A model generated the notes under the pieces. It searched no databases and was not told the DNA's origin. It was given only the letters and a program-made list of their open reading frames with translations. Made by a program: the position numbers and the translations under genes. 64,000 bases of DNA from the NCBI RefSeq assembly GCF_052072235.1, contig NZ_CM125436.1, positions 4,520,001 through 4,584,000 of the forward strand, written 5' to 3'. The stretch comes from Brevibacillus_D fluminis_A. Lineage in GTDB: Bacteria; Bacillota; Bacilli; Brevibacillales; Brevibacillaceae. Shown here piece by piece: positions 19,158 to 27,305 of the stretch (within the stretch, counting starts at the first letter, position 1; each line of letters begins with the position of its first letter).

Positions 19158-19209
19158 AAAAAAAGACTCCCATACCGACAGGACGAACATCCATCAGTGA
19201 TTGGGAGCC
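19158..19209 (-). terminator. Rho-independent terminator of the Rid operon
   Basis: On the minus strand GGCTCCCA pairs with TGGGAGTC around a loop of about 30 nt, followed by seven Ts. It stands downstream of the Rid gene, the last gene of the MarR/M19/S15/Rid operon. Confidence 0.65.
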
Positions 19210-19243
19210 TTCGGTTGACCGATCGGCTTTTCCGCTTGTTTTT

Positions 19244-19319
19244 CGTTGACAAACCTTTTAATTCCTAGTTAATTAGTGTGTTATAAAAAGTACCATGCAC
19301 CGCATTTTCTTGTCAACGA
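19244..19319. repeat. Perfect 10-bp inverted repeat with inward-facing TTGACA elements
   Basis: TCGTTGACAA (19244-19253) and TTGTCAACGA (19310-19319) are exact reverse complements. Each contains a consensus -35 hexamer pointing inward. Possible -10 partners are TTAATT at 17 nt on the plus strand and TACTTT at 18 nt on the minus strand. CTAGTTAATTAG (19265-19276) lies over the plus-strand -10. No gene starts inside. Confidence 0.45.
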
Positions 19320-19336
19320 TTATCTGGGCACCTCGC

Positions 19337-19801
19337 TTACTCCTTCACTTCCACGACCAAATCGATCTCGATCGGATTGTTGAACGGCAGCACCGAGGTT
19401 CCGGCAGCGACCCGCGCGTGCCTGCCGCGCTCCCCCATGATTTCAATGAGAAAATCGGAAGCGCCGTTGATGACTTTCGGCTGGTCGTAAAAATCAGGGG
19501 CGCTGCTGACCAAGGCGAACAGCTTGACGATCCGCTCGATCCGGTCCAGATCGCCCAGATGTGCCTTCAAGATGGCGAGCAAATTCAGCACCGTAATTTT
19601 GCCTGCTTCATATCCTTGCTCGATCGTGACTTGCTCGCCGAGTCGACCGGTATATTTGGGACTTCCACCGATATAGCAGCCGGCTCCCGACGTAAAAATC
19701 AGGTTGCCCGTCTGTACGCATGACACATAATTGGCCATCACGGCTGGCGGCTCCGGCAGTTCGTAGCCTAATTCGCGCAAACGCTGTTCCATGTTTGACA
19801 T
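19337..19801 (-). CDS. Rid (YjgF/YER057c/UK114) family protein
   Basis: A 154-residue member of the Rid superfamily, in the longer YER057c/UK114-like branch. Characteristic stretches are GNLIFTSGAGC, ASDFLIEIMGERGRHAR and the C-terminal PIEIDLVVEV. Family members hydrolyse reactive enamine or imine intermediates. The arginine in HARVAAG is at the conserved active-site position. ATG 19801 has AAGGAG about 10 nt upstream. It follows the S15-type hydrolase gene by 40 nt and looks like the last gene of that operon, where it may clear imines formed from released amino acids. Confidence 0.87.
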   Translation of the reverse strand: MSNMEQRLRELGYELPEPPAVMANYVSCVQTGNLIFTSGAGCYIGGSPKYTGRLGEQVTIEQGYEAGKITVLNLLAILKAHLGDLDRIERIVKLFALVSSAPDFYDQPKVINGASDFLIEIMGERGRHARVAAGTSVLPFNNPIEIDLVVEVKE

Positions 19802-19841
19802 GATCGAAGCACTCCTTTTTTCTATTTTGTCGCACATGCCG

Positions 19842-21962
19842 TTAGTTCTTCGGCAAAATCGGCAGCCGGATGTGGCTCGGACAGGTTTTATCGTGATGGA
19901 CCGTCTGCAGCGCCACGATCATCTCCGTATCGGACGCGGGGTCATTTCCCGTATTTTGGTTGGGGAAGATCAGGTTTTTGGCGCCGGACATGACGGAGAC
20001 GCGGATGCGGTGCCCCTTTTTGAACACGTTCGCGACCTTTGTCATCCTAACCTCGCACGCTTCCACCTTGCCGGGTTCAAGCAGCTCGGGCTGCGAATAG
20101 GAATGGCGGTATCGCGCGCGAACCATGCCATCGGACAGCCGGATCGAATTGCCCGCCTCGTCCACATCCGTCAGGCGCACGACCCAGTCCGTGTCTTTGG
20201 CCGAACTGGCCGCGTACAGCACTGCGCTGATCTCGCCGGCAATCGCCACGTCTTCTTCGAGCGGCGGCGACGTAAAGACGAGCACGTCCTGACGCTCCTC
20301 GACCTCGCGATAATTTTCCGGCACGCTGCATTCATTTTCCGTCATGTCGATCAAATACGGTGCCGGGTCCAACGGGTCAAAGCTGTACATGTCCGGCTTT
20401 TCCTCCCCCGGTTCCTCGCGGCCAAGCATCCCGTCGCCCGCAGCCGTATTCGCCGCGCCTGTGCTGTGCAAGTAAAACGGCGTGTATACCGCTTCTGCCG
20501 GCGGCCAGCTGTCCGACGACTTCCATTCGTTTTCGCCAACCATGTAGTATTCGACTTGCGGCTTGGCGTCCACACCGTTTTCGCAGCCTTTCAAAAACCG
20601 GTCGAACCATTGCTGCTGGATCAAGTCGAGATCATAGCGGATCGCGTTGTTGCCGAACGGAATGTTGTGGATTTCGCGTGCGGTGTTGGCCTTGTGATGC
20701 CAAGGGCCGAGAATCATCCGGCGATGGTTCCGCTGATGGCGCACAAGCAGGTTCCATGCTTCCGACGTCCCGACGCTGTCATCGTCATACCAGCCGGAGA
20801 TCAGCAAGGACGGCACATCGATCTGCTCGCCCATGTTCACCCAATCCGACTGCGCCCAAAATTCATCGTAATCCGGATGGCTCATCCATTCGTTCCAAAA
20901 ATGAATGTCTTTACCCAGCACCATTTTCGGAATATCCTTGATCGGCCGCAGCTTGATGACTTCCTCCCAGTCCGTCCGGTTGGCCGCATCCGGATTTTGG
21001 TCCTGCTCTGCCATCATGAACGTCCAGGTCAACACGCCCGAAGGGATCATCCCGTTCGTCCGGGGGATGTCGCCGAACGCGCTGCCTACCGTGACATAGC
21101 TGACAATCGCCTTCAAATGCTTGTTGCCGCTCGCCGCAGCCGCCCATTGGACAAAACCGCCGTAAGAGCCGCCGATCATGCCGACTCCGCCGTCCGACCA
21201 TTCCTGTGCTGCGATCCAGTTTAGCGTATCGTCGCCATCTGCCAGCTCATGGATTTTCGGCACCCAGACGCCTTCCGACTCGCCGCGTCCGCGCGTGTCC
21301 TGCACGACCAGCGCATAGCCGCGCTGCACGAACCGCAGCCAGCGGACATCGCCGTTCGCCTTTGTCTTGCGTCCATACGGCGTGCGCACGAGAATCGCCG
21401 GGATTTTTTCCCCTGCCGAAAGGTTCTCCGGCAGCCATACTTCTGTTGCCAGCCTGACGCCATCGCGCATCGGGACAAAAACCGTGCCTTGGTGGGCAGC
21501 CCTCCCTGCCTCCCGCGACAAGCCCGCCTCCTGCCAAAGCATGAGCGGCGTCAGCGGCTCGTAGCCGTTTTTGATCAGCATCTCGCTGTCACCGCGGCCA
21601 TTGATGCAGTACCCGATGATCTCCCGCTCGCAAACGACCAGATCGACGGGCATCTTTTCCCCGCGTCTGGCCCATAGCCATGCGGTTTTGGCAACGCCCG
21701 CACATTCTCCGTCGATTCGGTCGAAGCGTTGGAAGAGCGCTCCCTCCGAGGTCACAATTTCATCGGCAGCATCCCAATCGATGCTATTGAGCGACGCCTC
21801 CTGCGCGGCCAACAGCGCAAGCGGCAAGAGGTAATCCTCTACCTCTCCCGGCTGCCCTTTCGCCGCGAGCAGAACCGTGCCGTTGACAAACGAAACGTCT
21901 GCACAATAAATACCGGATTTGTACAAGGAAAAGTCCGATTGCGTAGCACCGCTTGCCGTCAT
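19842..21962 (-). CDS. CocE/NonD family (S15-type) hydrolase
   Basis: About 706 residues. After an N-terminal region of about 150 residues of unknown role comes the alpha/beta-hydrolase of the X-Pro dipeptidyl-peptidase/CocE class: VFVPMRDGVRLATEVWLP, VVQDTRGRGESEGVW, nucleophile GGSYGG, the acid near LLISGWYDDD, and the histidine in LGPWHHK. The jelly-roll C-terminal domain (about 500-690) has SYSQPELLEPGKV and GHRIRVSV. There is no signal peptide. ATG 21962 has GGGGTG 6 nt upstream and follows the dipeptidase stop by 14 nt; a GTG at 21986 would overlap that gene. It likely cleaves esters, amides or proline-containing peptides in the cytoplasm. Confidence 0.87.
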   Translation of the reverse strand: MTASGATQSDFSLYKSGIYCADVSFVNGTVLLAAKGQPGEVEDYLLPLALLAAQEASLNSIDWDAADEIVTSEGALFQRFDRIDGECAGVAKTAWLWARRGEKMPVDLVVCEREIIGYCINGRGDSEMLIKNGYEPLTPLMLWQEAGLSREAGRAAHQGTVFVPMRDGVRLATEVWLPENLSAGEKIPAILVRTPYGRKTKANGDVRWLRFVQRGYALVVQDTRGRGESEGVWVPKIHELADGDDTLNWIAAQEWSDGGVGMIGGSYGGFVQWAAAASGNKHLKAIVSYVTVGSAFGDIPRTNGMIPSGVLTWTFMMAEQDQNPDAANRTDWEEVIKLRPIKDIPKMVLGKDIHFWNEWMSHPDYDEFWAQSDWVNMGEQIDVPSLLISGWYDDDSVGTSEAWNLLVRHQRNHRRMILGPWHHKANTAREIHNIPFGNNAIRYDLDLIQQQWFDRFLKGCENGVDAKPQVEYYMVGENEWKSSDSWPPAEAVYTPFYLHSTGAANTAAGDGMLGREEPGEEKPDMYSFDPLDPAPYLIDMTENECSVPENYREVEERQDVLVFTSPPLEEDVAIAGEISAVLYAASSAKDTDWVVRLTDVDEAGNSIRLSDGMVRARYRHSYSQPELLEPGKVEACEVRMTKVANVFKKGHRIRVSVMSGAKNLIFPNQNTGNDPASDTEMIVALQTVHHDKTCPSHIRLPILPKN

Positions 21963-21976
21963 GTCCGCACCCCGCT

Positions 21977-23020
21977 TTATTTCCACACGCTCGCAAAGAC
22001 GCGCATCAGATTTTTCCCCAAAATCTTTTCGGCATCGCTCTCGCTGTAGCCGCGCTGCAACAGCTCCGCCGTCAGCGCGGCAAGCTGCCCGTGCCCTTTC
22101 ACGACATCAAACGGAACGCGCGGAAAACGGGCGATCGTCTCAGGCGATATGTATTTCATGAACGGGTCGCACAGATCGAGCCCCAGACACACATGCTCCA
22201 CGCCGACCAGCTTGATGATATGCTCGGCATGATCGACCAGGCCCGCGATCGTCGAGCGTTCGTCCGTATCCGCCGTAAACATGCTGGCTGCATTCAGCCC
22301 GATGACGCCGTTCGTCGCTGCAATCGCCCTGATTTGCTCGTCTGTCAGGTTGCGCGACGAGTCTGTAATGCTGCGCGCATTGGAATGCGAGGCGATCACC
22401 GGCTTTTCGCTGAACGCGATCACGTCCCAAAAGCCGGAGTCGTTGATGTGGCTCACATCGATGGCAATGCCAAGCCGCGCTGCCTCCTCGAGAATTTGCA
22501 CGCCAAACGCGGTCAATCCGCCCTCTTTGCCTTCCTTCACTTTTGAATAGTGACTGCCGTCCGCAGCATAGTTGCGGCGGCTCCACGTGAGCCCGATGCT
22601 GCGCACACCCAGCTCGTAAAAGGTGCGTACCAAAGTGAGATCATCGCCGATCGGCTCCACGCCTTCGAGCGACAGGACAAAGCCCAGCTTGTTTTCCGCG
22701 ACGGCCCGCTCGACATCCTGCATCGTCCGGCAAATCATGAGGCGATCCGGCGACTCGGCCACCTCGGCATGCAGCGCCGTTATTTGATTCAGCGCCTTGC
22801 GCAACCCCATTTCCGGCAAAAACTCTGATTCCACAAATACCGCCGCCACGATTGTCTTGACGCCGCCGCGCACAAACTCCGGCAAGTAATCGCTTTCAAT
22901 CACACGCGTGCGTCCGCGCTTGCGCTGGATCTCCACGTCCATCAGCAAATCAAAGTGCGCATCCGCCACCAGCGCACGCGCATGAATCCGTCCTGCTGCT
23001 TCCTCCCAGTGCTTTTCCAT
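21977..23020 (-). CDS. M19 membrane-dipeptidase family protein
   Basis: A 347-residue zinc dipeptidase of family M19 (renal dipeptidase type). Metal ligands and active-site elements are visible: DAHFDLLMDV near the N terminus (H..D), the bridging glutamate in LSLEGVEPI, IDVSHINDSGFWDV and ASHSNARSI, followed by LGLDLCDPF. No signal peptide, so it is probably cytoplasmic and hydrolyses dipeptides, possibly D-containing ones. ATG 23020 is preceded by AGGAGGGG and lies 11 nt after the MarR stop, implying translational coupling. A longer start would overlap the MarR gene. Confidence 0.9.
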   Translation of the reverse strand: MEKHWEEAAGRIHARALVADAHFDLLMDVEIQRKRGRTRVIESDYLPEFVRGGVKTIVAAVFVESEFLPEMGLRKALNQITALHAEVAESPDRLMICRTMQDVERAVAENKLGFVLSLEGVEPIGDDLTLVRTFYELGVRSIGLTWSRRNYAADGSHYSKVKEGKEGGLTAFGVQILEEAARLGIAIDVSHINDSGFWDVIAFSEKPVIASHSNARSITDSSRNLTDEQIRAIAATNGVIGLNAASMFTADTDERSTIAGLVDHAEHIIKLVGVEHVCLGLDLCDPFMKYISPETIARFPRVPFDVVKGHGQLAALTAELLQRGYSESDAEKILGKNLMRVFASVWK

Positions 23021-23031
23021 TCTGTCCCCTC

Positions 23032-23484
23032 CTATAAATAGCTTTCGATATTTTGGCGCAGCCGCACCAGCCACGATACCAGCAAGGCACGCTCCTGCTC
23101 CGTGAAATTGGCCAGCAGCTTCTCCTCAAAGCTGCGAAAGATGCCCCACACCTGCTCATCAAAAAAGCGGCGGCCTTTGGCGCTGAGGTAAATCCGCTTG
23201 GCCCGCCCATCCTCCGGGCAAACCATCCGGTCGATCAGCTCTTTTTTCTCCAGCTGCTCCAAAAGGCTGGTCATGGAAGAGCCTTTGATCCCGAGCTTTT
23301 GCTGCAGTTCGCTCTGGGTCAGCCCGTCCGTTTTTTTCAGAAAATGCAGCACGCCGAACTGGGCAACGGTGATGCCGTACTTTTCCAATTGCAGATTGTG
23401 GGCGTTCGTCAGCAGATTGGCGAGCTGCTTCAGCTCCAGGCTGGTCAATTCTTCTGTGATGTGATCCGCTTTCTTGGATGGCAA
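23032..23484 (-). CDS. MarR family regulator of the M19/S15/Rid operon
   Basis: A 150-residue winged-helix protein. QSELQQKLGIKGSSMTSLLE is the DNA-binding helix pair and CPEDGRAKRIYLSAKG the wing. The start is TTG 23484 with AAGGAGAG upstream. It is the first gene of the four-gene operon and follows a consensus promoter with a perfect 12-bp palindrome, so it probably represses its own operon in response to an operon substrate. A LysR gene is divergent. Confidence 0.9.
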   Translation of the reverse strand: MPSKKADHITEELTSLELKQLANLLTNAHNLQLEKYGITVAQFGVLHFLKKTDGLTQSELQQKLGIKGSSMTSLLEQLEKKELIDRMVCPEDGRAKRIYLSAKGRRFFDEQVWGIFRSFEEKLLANFTEQERALLVSWLVRLRQNIESYL

Positions 23485-23511
23485 CCTGCTCTCTCCTTTT
23501 TCGCAAATTAC

Positions 23512-23523
23512 TTAGAATTCTAA
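23512..23523. promoter_or_regulatory. Palindromic operator TTAGAATTCTAA
   Basis: A perfect 12-bp palindrome between the operon promoter and the TTG start of the MarR gene, in the transcribed region just after the -10. The size and position fit a MarR autoregulatory site. Confidence 0.6.
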
Positions 23524-23535
23524 TTAATTGAGCCG

Positions 23536-23565
23536 ATTATAGCAAAATGCGTCTTTTGCTGTAAA
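23536..23565 (-). promoter_or_regulatory. Sigma-A promoter of the MarR/M19/S15/Rid operon
   Basis: On the minus strand TTTACA (23560-23565) and TATAAT (23536-23541) are 18 nt apart, about 50 nt before the MarR start. Confidence 0.75.
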
Positions 23566-23608
23566 GGCATCTTGTTTTAAAATTTCGATAATTTTCAATT
23601 CAAATCTT

Positions 23609-23635
23609 TTGCACCCTTCCGCAATTTTCTATAAT
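23609..23635 (+). promoter_or_regulatory. Possible promoter of the LysR gene
   Basis: TATAAT (23630-23635) lies 15 nt after TTGCAC. The -10 is perfect, the spacing short, so the -35 assignment is uncertain. It is back to back with the operon promoter on the other strand. Confidence 0.45.
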
Positions 23636-23670
23636 AAAGGTAACTCTACAAGCTACGAGGCGAACCTACC

Positions 23671-24558
23671 ATGAACCTAGATCAGATCGAATCGTTTCTC
23701 TGTGTCGCATCGACCGGCAGCTTCAGCAAAGCCGGTGAATTTCTCTACCTCACCCAACCGTCCGTCAGCTCGCGCGTGCAATCGCTGGAAACCGTGCTGG
23801 GAACCGTCCTCTTTGAGCGCTCAGGCAAAATTGTCGTTTTGACCGAGGAAGGCAAGGCCTTTCTGCCGTATGCCGAAAAAGTCATGCAGCATATGAACGA
23901 CGGCCGCCTCGTCCTGCAGCAAATGAAAAACGCCGTGGAAGGGGAGCTTCGCTTCTGTTCCGTCATGACCGCCGCCAACCATCTGCTGCCTACACTGCTC
24001 GCGGACTTCCATCGGCGATACCCCAAGGTGCGGCTCATTGTGCATACCGGCCACTCCCACCAGGTTGTCGACATGGTGCTCAACTGCGAGGTTCCGTTTG
24101 GCATCTCCCGGAATGTCGACCATCCCCAGATCGAAAACCGGCATCTCATGAGCGACGAGATGCTTTTGGTCGTGCATCCCGATCATCCGCTCAGCAAGCT
24201 GGACGTGGTCACGCCGGAGCAAATCGCGGCAGAGCCGTTCATTTTGTTCAACCGCGGTTCGCAAGACTGGATTTTGGTGAAAGAGGCGTTTGACAAGCAA
24301 GGGCTTACTCTCAACATCGTCATGGAAGTGGACAATTTCGTGCTGGTCAAGCAGATGATCAAGGCCCGGGTCGGCATCGCGTTTTTATCCCAGTATGCGG
24401 TAAAAGACGAGGTGGCGAGCGGGCAATTAAAAACGATCGCCATCGCCGGAATGCCCAAAATCAAGCGCAACTTCGAGATCATTGCGCTGAAAAACCGCAA
24501 GACGACCGGGATCGCGCATCTGTTCAAGGAGTTTTTGCTCAGCCACGCCGATGAGTAA
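23671..24558 (+). CDS. LysR family transcriptional regulator
   Basis: A 295-residue LTTR. The N-terminal HTH reads SFSKAGEFLYLTQPSVSSRV with LGTVLFERSGKIVVLTEEG after it. An effector-binding domain of the CysB/CysL type follows from about residue 90, with LPTLLADFHRRYPKV and IKARVGIAFLSQYAV. It is divergent from the MarR/M19/S15/Rid operon with 186 bp between. LTTRs often act on a divergent neighbour, so it may be a second regulator of that operon, but this is inference. A GAGG element about 10 nt before the ATG serves as ribosome site. Confidence 0.9.
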   Translation: MNLDQIESFLCVASTGSFSKAGEFLYLTQPSVSSRVQSLETVLGTVLFERSGKIVVLTEEGKAFLPYAEKVMQHMNDGRLVLQQMKNAVEGELRFCSVMTAANHLLPTLLADFHRRYPKVRLIVHTGHSHQVVDMVLNCEVPFGISRNVDHPQIENRHLMSDEMLLVVHPDHPLSKLDVVTPEQIAAEPFILFNRGSQDWILVKEAFDKQGLTLNIVMEVDNFVLVKQMIKARVGIAFLSQYAVKDEVASGQLKTIAIAGMPKIKRNFEIIALKNRKTTGIAHLFKEFLLSHADE

Positions 24559-24559
24559 A

Positions 24560-24585
24560 GGGGAGGTTTTCACCTCCCCCGTTTG
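24560..24585 (+). terminator. Possible terminator of the LysR gene
   Basis: GGGGAGGT and ACCTCCCC form an 8-bp hairpin with a TTTC loop right after the stop codon. The following T run is weak. Confidence 0.45.
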
Positions 24586-24594
24586 CGCTGCCTG

Positions 24595-24660
24595 CTATTC
24601 TTTATAGCCCCATTTGAAATCGATAAGCCACACGCTGCGCGGCGGGTGTATCTCAAGGAT
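24595..24660 (-). pseudogene. Remnant of the 3' end of an oligopeptide-binding protein gene
   Basis: On the minus strand an open frame ends SVWLIDFKWGYKE-stop, which resembles the C terminus of OppA/DppE-type peptide-binding proteins; the one at 43208 here ends DFRFAYKE. Nothing upstream in the frame resembles the rest of such a protein. This looks like a decayed fragment. Apart from this and two hairpins, the gap 24559-24886 holds nothing I can identify. Confidence 0.4.
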
Positions 24661-24836
24661 GTAGACGTGGCGCGAAAGACGTTCCCCTTTTTTGGCACCG
24701 CCTCTGCTGGCAGGGACAAAGGCATCGCTTCACTTTTTGCCCCAAATCCCTTCGCTGCGGTGATACGACTACTGCTCACCTTCTCGTTGGTGGGATGAAG
24801 GGAAAATATTCATGACTGGATAAAAGACAAAAGCAA

Positions 24837-24870
24837 AGAAAAGGCTGCCGATTCTATCAGCAGCCTTTTT
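24837..24870 (-). terminator. Rho-independent terminator of the UvrA-like gene
   Basis: AAGGCTGC pairs with GCAGCCTT around 11 nt, with T runs on both strands; it follows the stop of the UvrA-like gene. Confidence 0.8.
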
Positions 24871-24886
24871 GCGCATACGTCTGTTT

Positions 24887-27145
24887 CTATTGCTTCAAAT
24901 ATCTTCCCGTGATCGACTGCTCCGCATGGATAATTTGCGTCGGTGTGCCCTCGAACACCACTTGGCCGCCCTTGCTGCCTCCGTCCGGTCCCATATCGAT
25001 GATCCAATCCGCTTGGCTGATCACATCGAGGTTGTGCTCGATGACGATCACCGTGTTGCCGGCATCCACGAGGCGGTTCATGATCCCGAGAAGGTGGCCG
25101 ATATCTGACATATGCAGGCCGGTCGTCGGTTCGTCCATCACGTAGATGCTGCCTTTCTTATGCAGCTCGCTCGCCAGCTTGATGCGCTGGCATTCCCCGC
25201 CCGAGAGCGTGCTGAGCGGCTGGCCGAGTGTAATATAGTTCAGCCCCACATCACTCATCGCCTGGAGCTTGCGCACAACTTCTTTTAGCTGGAAAAACTC
25301 CAATGCCTGCTCCACAGTCATCTCCAGCACTTCTGCAATTGACTTGCCGTTCAGCTTGTACGCGAGCACCTCTTCCTTGAACCGTCTGCCTCCGCACACT
25401 TCACATGGCAGCTTTACGCTGTCAAGGAATGCCAGGTCTGTATATACAACACCAAGCCCTTGGCAATTTTCGCAAGCCCCTTTGGAGTTAAAGCTGAACA
25501 AGCCTTGGTTGACCTTGTTCGCCGAAGCAAACGCCTTGCGTACATCATCCATAATGCCCGTGTATGTCGCGGGATTCGAGCGTGTGGATACCCCTATCGC
25601 CGATTGGTCGATGACGATCGCATCCGGATGCTGACGGAGGAATACTTCGTGAATCAGCGTACTTTTGCCCGAGCCGGCGACACCCGTAACCACGGTCAGC
25701 ACGCCGGTTGGAATATCGACACTCACGTTTTTCAGGTTGTGCAAGGTGGCATTCTGGATGGACAGCTTGCCGGACGGCTGTCTGCAATCGTGCTTCAACT
25801 GGAGCGGCCGCTTCATATGGGTGCCTGTCAGCGTACCTGACTCCAGCAAGCCCTGGTAGCTTCCTTCATACACGATGGTACCGCCGCGGCTGCCGGCATG
25901 CGGCCCGACGTCGACGATATGATCCGCCACCTTGATCACATCGGGATCATGCTCGACGACAATTACGGTATTGCCCTTGTCGCGCAGCTTCTGAAGCAAC
26001 CCGTTTAACCGGTGGACGTCACGGGGATGCAAGCCAACACTTGGCTCATCGAAAATGTACGTGACATCCACCAGACTGCCGCTCAAATGCTTCACCATCT
26101 TGACGCGCTGCGACTCGCCGCCGGACAACGTATCCGTCTCACGATCCAGCGTCAAGTAGTCAAGCCCGATATCCACCAAATGCTGCAACCGTTCCGTCAG
26201 CGATTTGACGATCGGCACGGCGATCGCGTTGTCTATTTCCCGAATGACGCGGATTAGCTCTCCGACCTCCATGGAGGACATCTCCGCGATGTTGAGCCCA
26301 TTGATCCTGCAGCTGAGCGCGGCCTGACTCAGCCTCGCGCCGCGGCAGCTTGAGCAAGGCCCCTCGGAGATGTACGGCATGACAGCTTTTTGTGTGCGTT
26401 CGGACTTTGTCTTCACATCCTGCTTGATGTACTTGTTGGTAAACTTCTCGATGGCGCCTTCCACTGTAATATTTACCGTCTTCCCGCCGAACTGCGTCTC
26501 CACTTTCTTCGCCTTGCCGTACAGCAGCTGCTCCAGCTCTTCATCCGAAAAATCGCTCAGCTTTTTGTCGAGATCGTAAGACCCAGCCTGTACGAGCATC
26601 GACCAATCCCATCCGCCCACCGTATAATCCGGCAGCATGATTGCCCCTTCATTCAACGATTTGGACCTATCCAGCGCCTTGCTCATATCAACGCCTAATT
26701 TGCGGCCGAGCCCGCTGCACTCGGGACACATGCCTTGCGGGTCGTTAAACGAGAACATGTTCGCTTGTCCCACATAAGGCTGACCCACCCGGGAAAAAAG
26801 CAGACGGAGAATGGGAGAAATATCGGTAATCGTGCCCATCGTGGAATGGGAACCGCCGCCCAGCCGCTTTTGATCCACAATGACAGCCATGCTCAAATTC
26901 TCGATCGCGTCCGTATCCGGCTGCGGGTAGCGGGGCAGGAAAGTGCGCACGAACATGCTGAAGTTCTCATTCAGCAGGCGCGTAGATTCTGCGGCGATCG
27001 TATCGAAGACGATCGATGACTTGCCGGACCCGGATACCCCGGTGAAAATCGTGATCTTCCGCTTGGGAATGCGCAAGGAAACGTTTTTGAGATTGTTTTC
27101 TCTCGCACCCGAGATGACGATATACTCCTGATTCGATTCGCTCAT
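24887..27145 (-). CDS. Short UvrA-like ABC ATPase
   Basis: About 752 residues with two UvrA-type ABC modules. Walker A motifs are GVSGSGKSS (about residue 37) and GVAGSGKST (about residue 490). Signatures LSGGESQRV and LSGGECQRI and Walker B segments IFDEPSVGLH and VMDEPTTGLH are intact, with CPECSGLG, CSSCRGARL and CENCQGLG zinc-binding elements. True UvrA is about 950 residues; the roughly 200 missing residues fit loss of the UvrB-interaction region. Such short paralogues occur near drug-resistance and antibiotic-producer genes and are not expected to replace UvrA. GAGAGG precedes ATG 27145. It is divergent from the erythromycin-esterase-like gene. Confidence 0.85.
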   Translation of the reverse strand: MSESNQEYIVISGARENNLKNVSLRIPKRKITIFTGVSGSGKSSIVFDTIAAESTRLLNENFSMFVRTFLPRYPQPDTDAIENLSMAVIVDQKRLGGGSHSTMGTITDISPILRLLFSRVGQPYVGQANMFSFNDPQGMCPECSGLGRKLGVDMSKALDRSKSLNEGAIMLPDYTVGGWDWSMLVQAGSYDLDKKLSDFSDEELEQLLYGKAKKVETQFGGKTVNITVEGAIEKFTNKYIKQDVKTKSERTQKAVMPYISEGPCSSCRGARLSQAALSCRINGLNIAEMSSMEVGELIRVIREIDNAIAVPIVKSLTERLQHLVDIGLDYLTLDRETDTLSGGESQRVKMVKHLSGSLVDVTYIFDEPSVGLHPRDVHRLNGLLQKLRDKGNTVIVVEHDPDVIKVADHIVDVGPHAGSRGGTIVYEGSYQGLLESGTLTGTHMKRPLQLKHDCRQPSGKLSIQNATLHNLKNVSVDIPTGVLTVVTGVAGSGKSTLIHEVFLRQHPDAIVIDQSAIGVSTRSNPATYTGIMDDVRKAFASANKVNQGLFSFNSKGACENCQGLGVVYTDLAFLDSVKLPCEVCGGRRFKEEVLAYKLNGKSIAEVLEMTVEQALEFFQLKEVVRKLQAMSDVGLNYITLGQPLSTLSGGECQRIKLASELHKKGSIYVMDEPTTGLHMSDIGHLLGIMNRLVDAGNTVIVIEHNLDVISQADWIIDMGPDGGSKGGQVVFEGTPTQIIHAEQSITGRYLKQ

Positions 27146-27305
27146 CCTTACCATCCTCTCGATCGTATTCATTTCTACCCTATTTACATTGTACCATTCA
27201 TCGTGCCTGGTAAGACGGGGGGAGAACTTGTAACTGTCGCATCGACAACAGAAAGAAGTATACTAACGGAAATGGTAATCATAACCACAACGCAAGGAGA
27301 AAGAT

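Noticed and set aside
19791..21224. A 477-codon open frame on the plus strand opposite the S15-type hydrolase
   Set aside because: The protein is rich in Arg, His and Pro with no domain, and it mirrors a clear gene on the other strand. It is a shadow of GC-rich coding DNA, as are the long frames opposite the deacetylase, the pump and the giant ATPase.
24570..24779. 70-codon minus-strand frame beside the UvrA-like gene
   Set aside because: Its sequence is arginine- and serine-rich without a domain, while another frame of the same DNA gives an OppA-like C terminus. I took it for decayed DNA.
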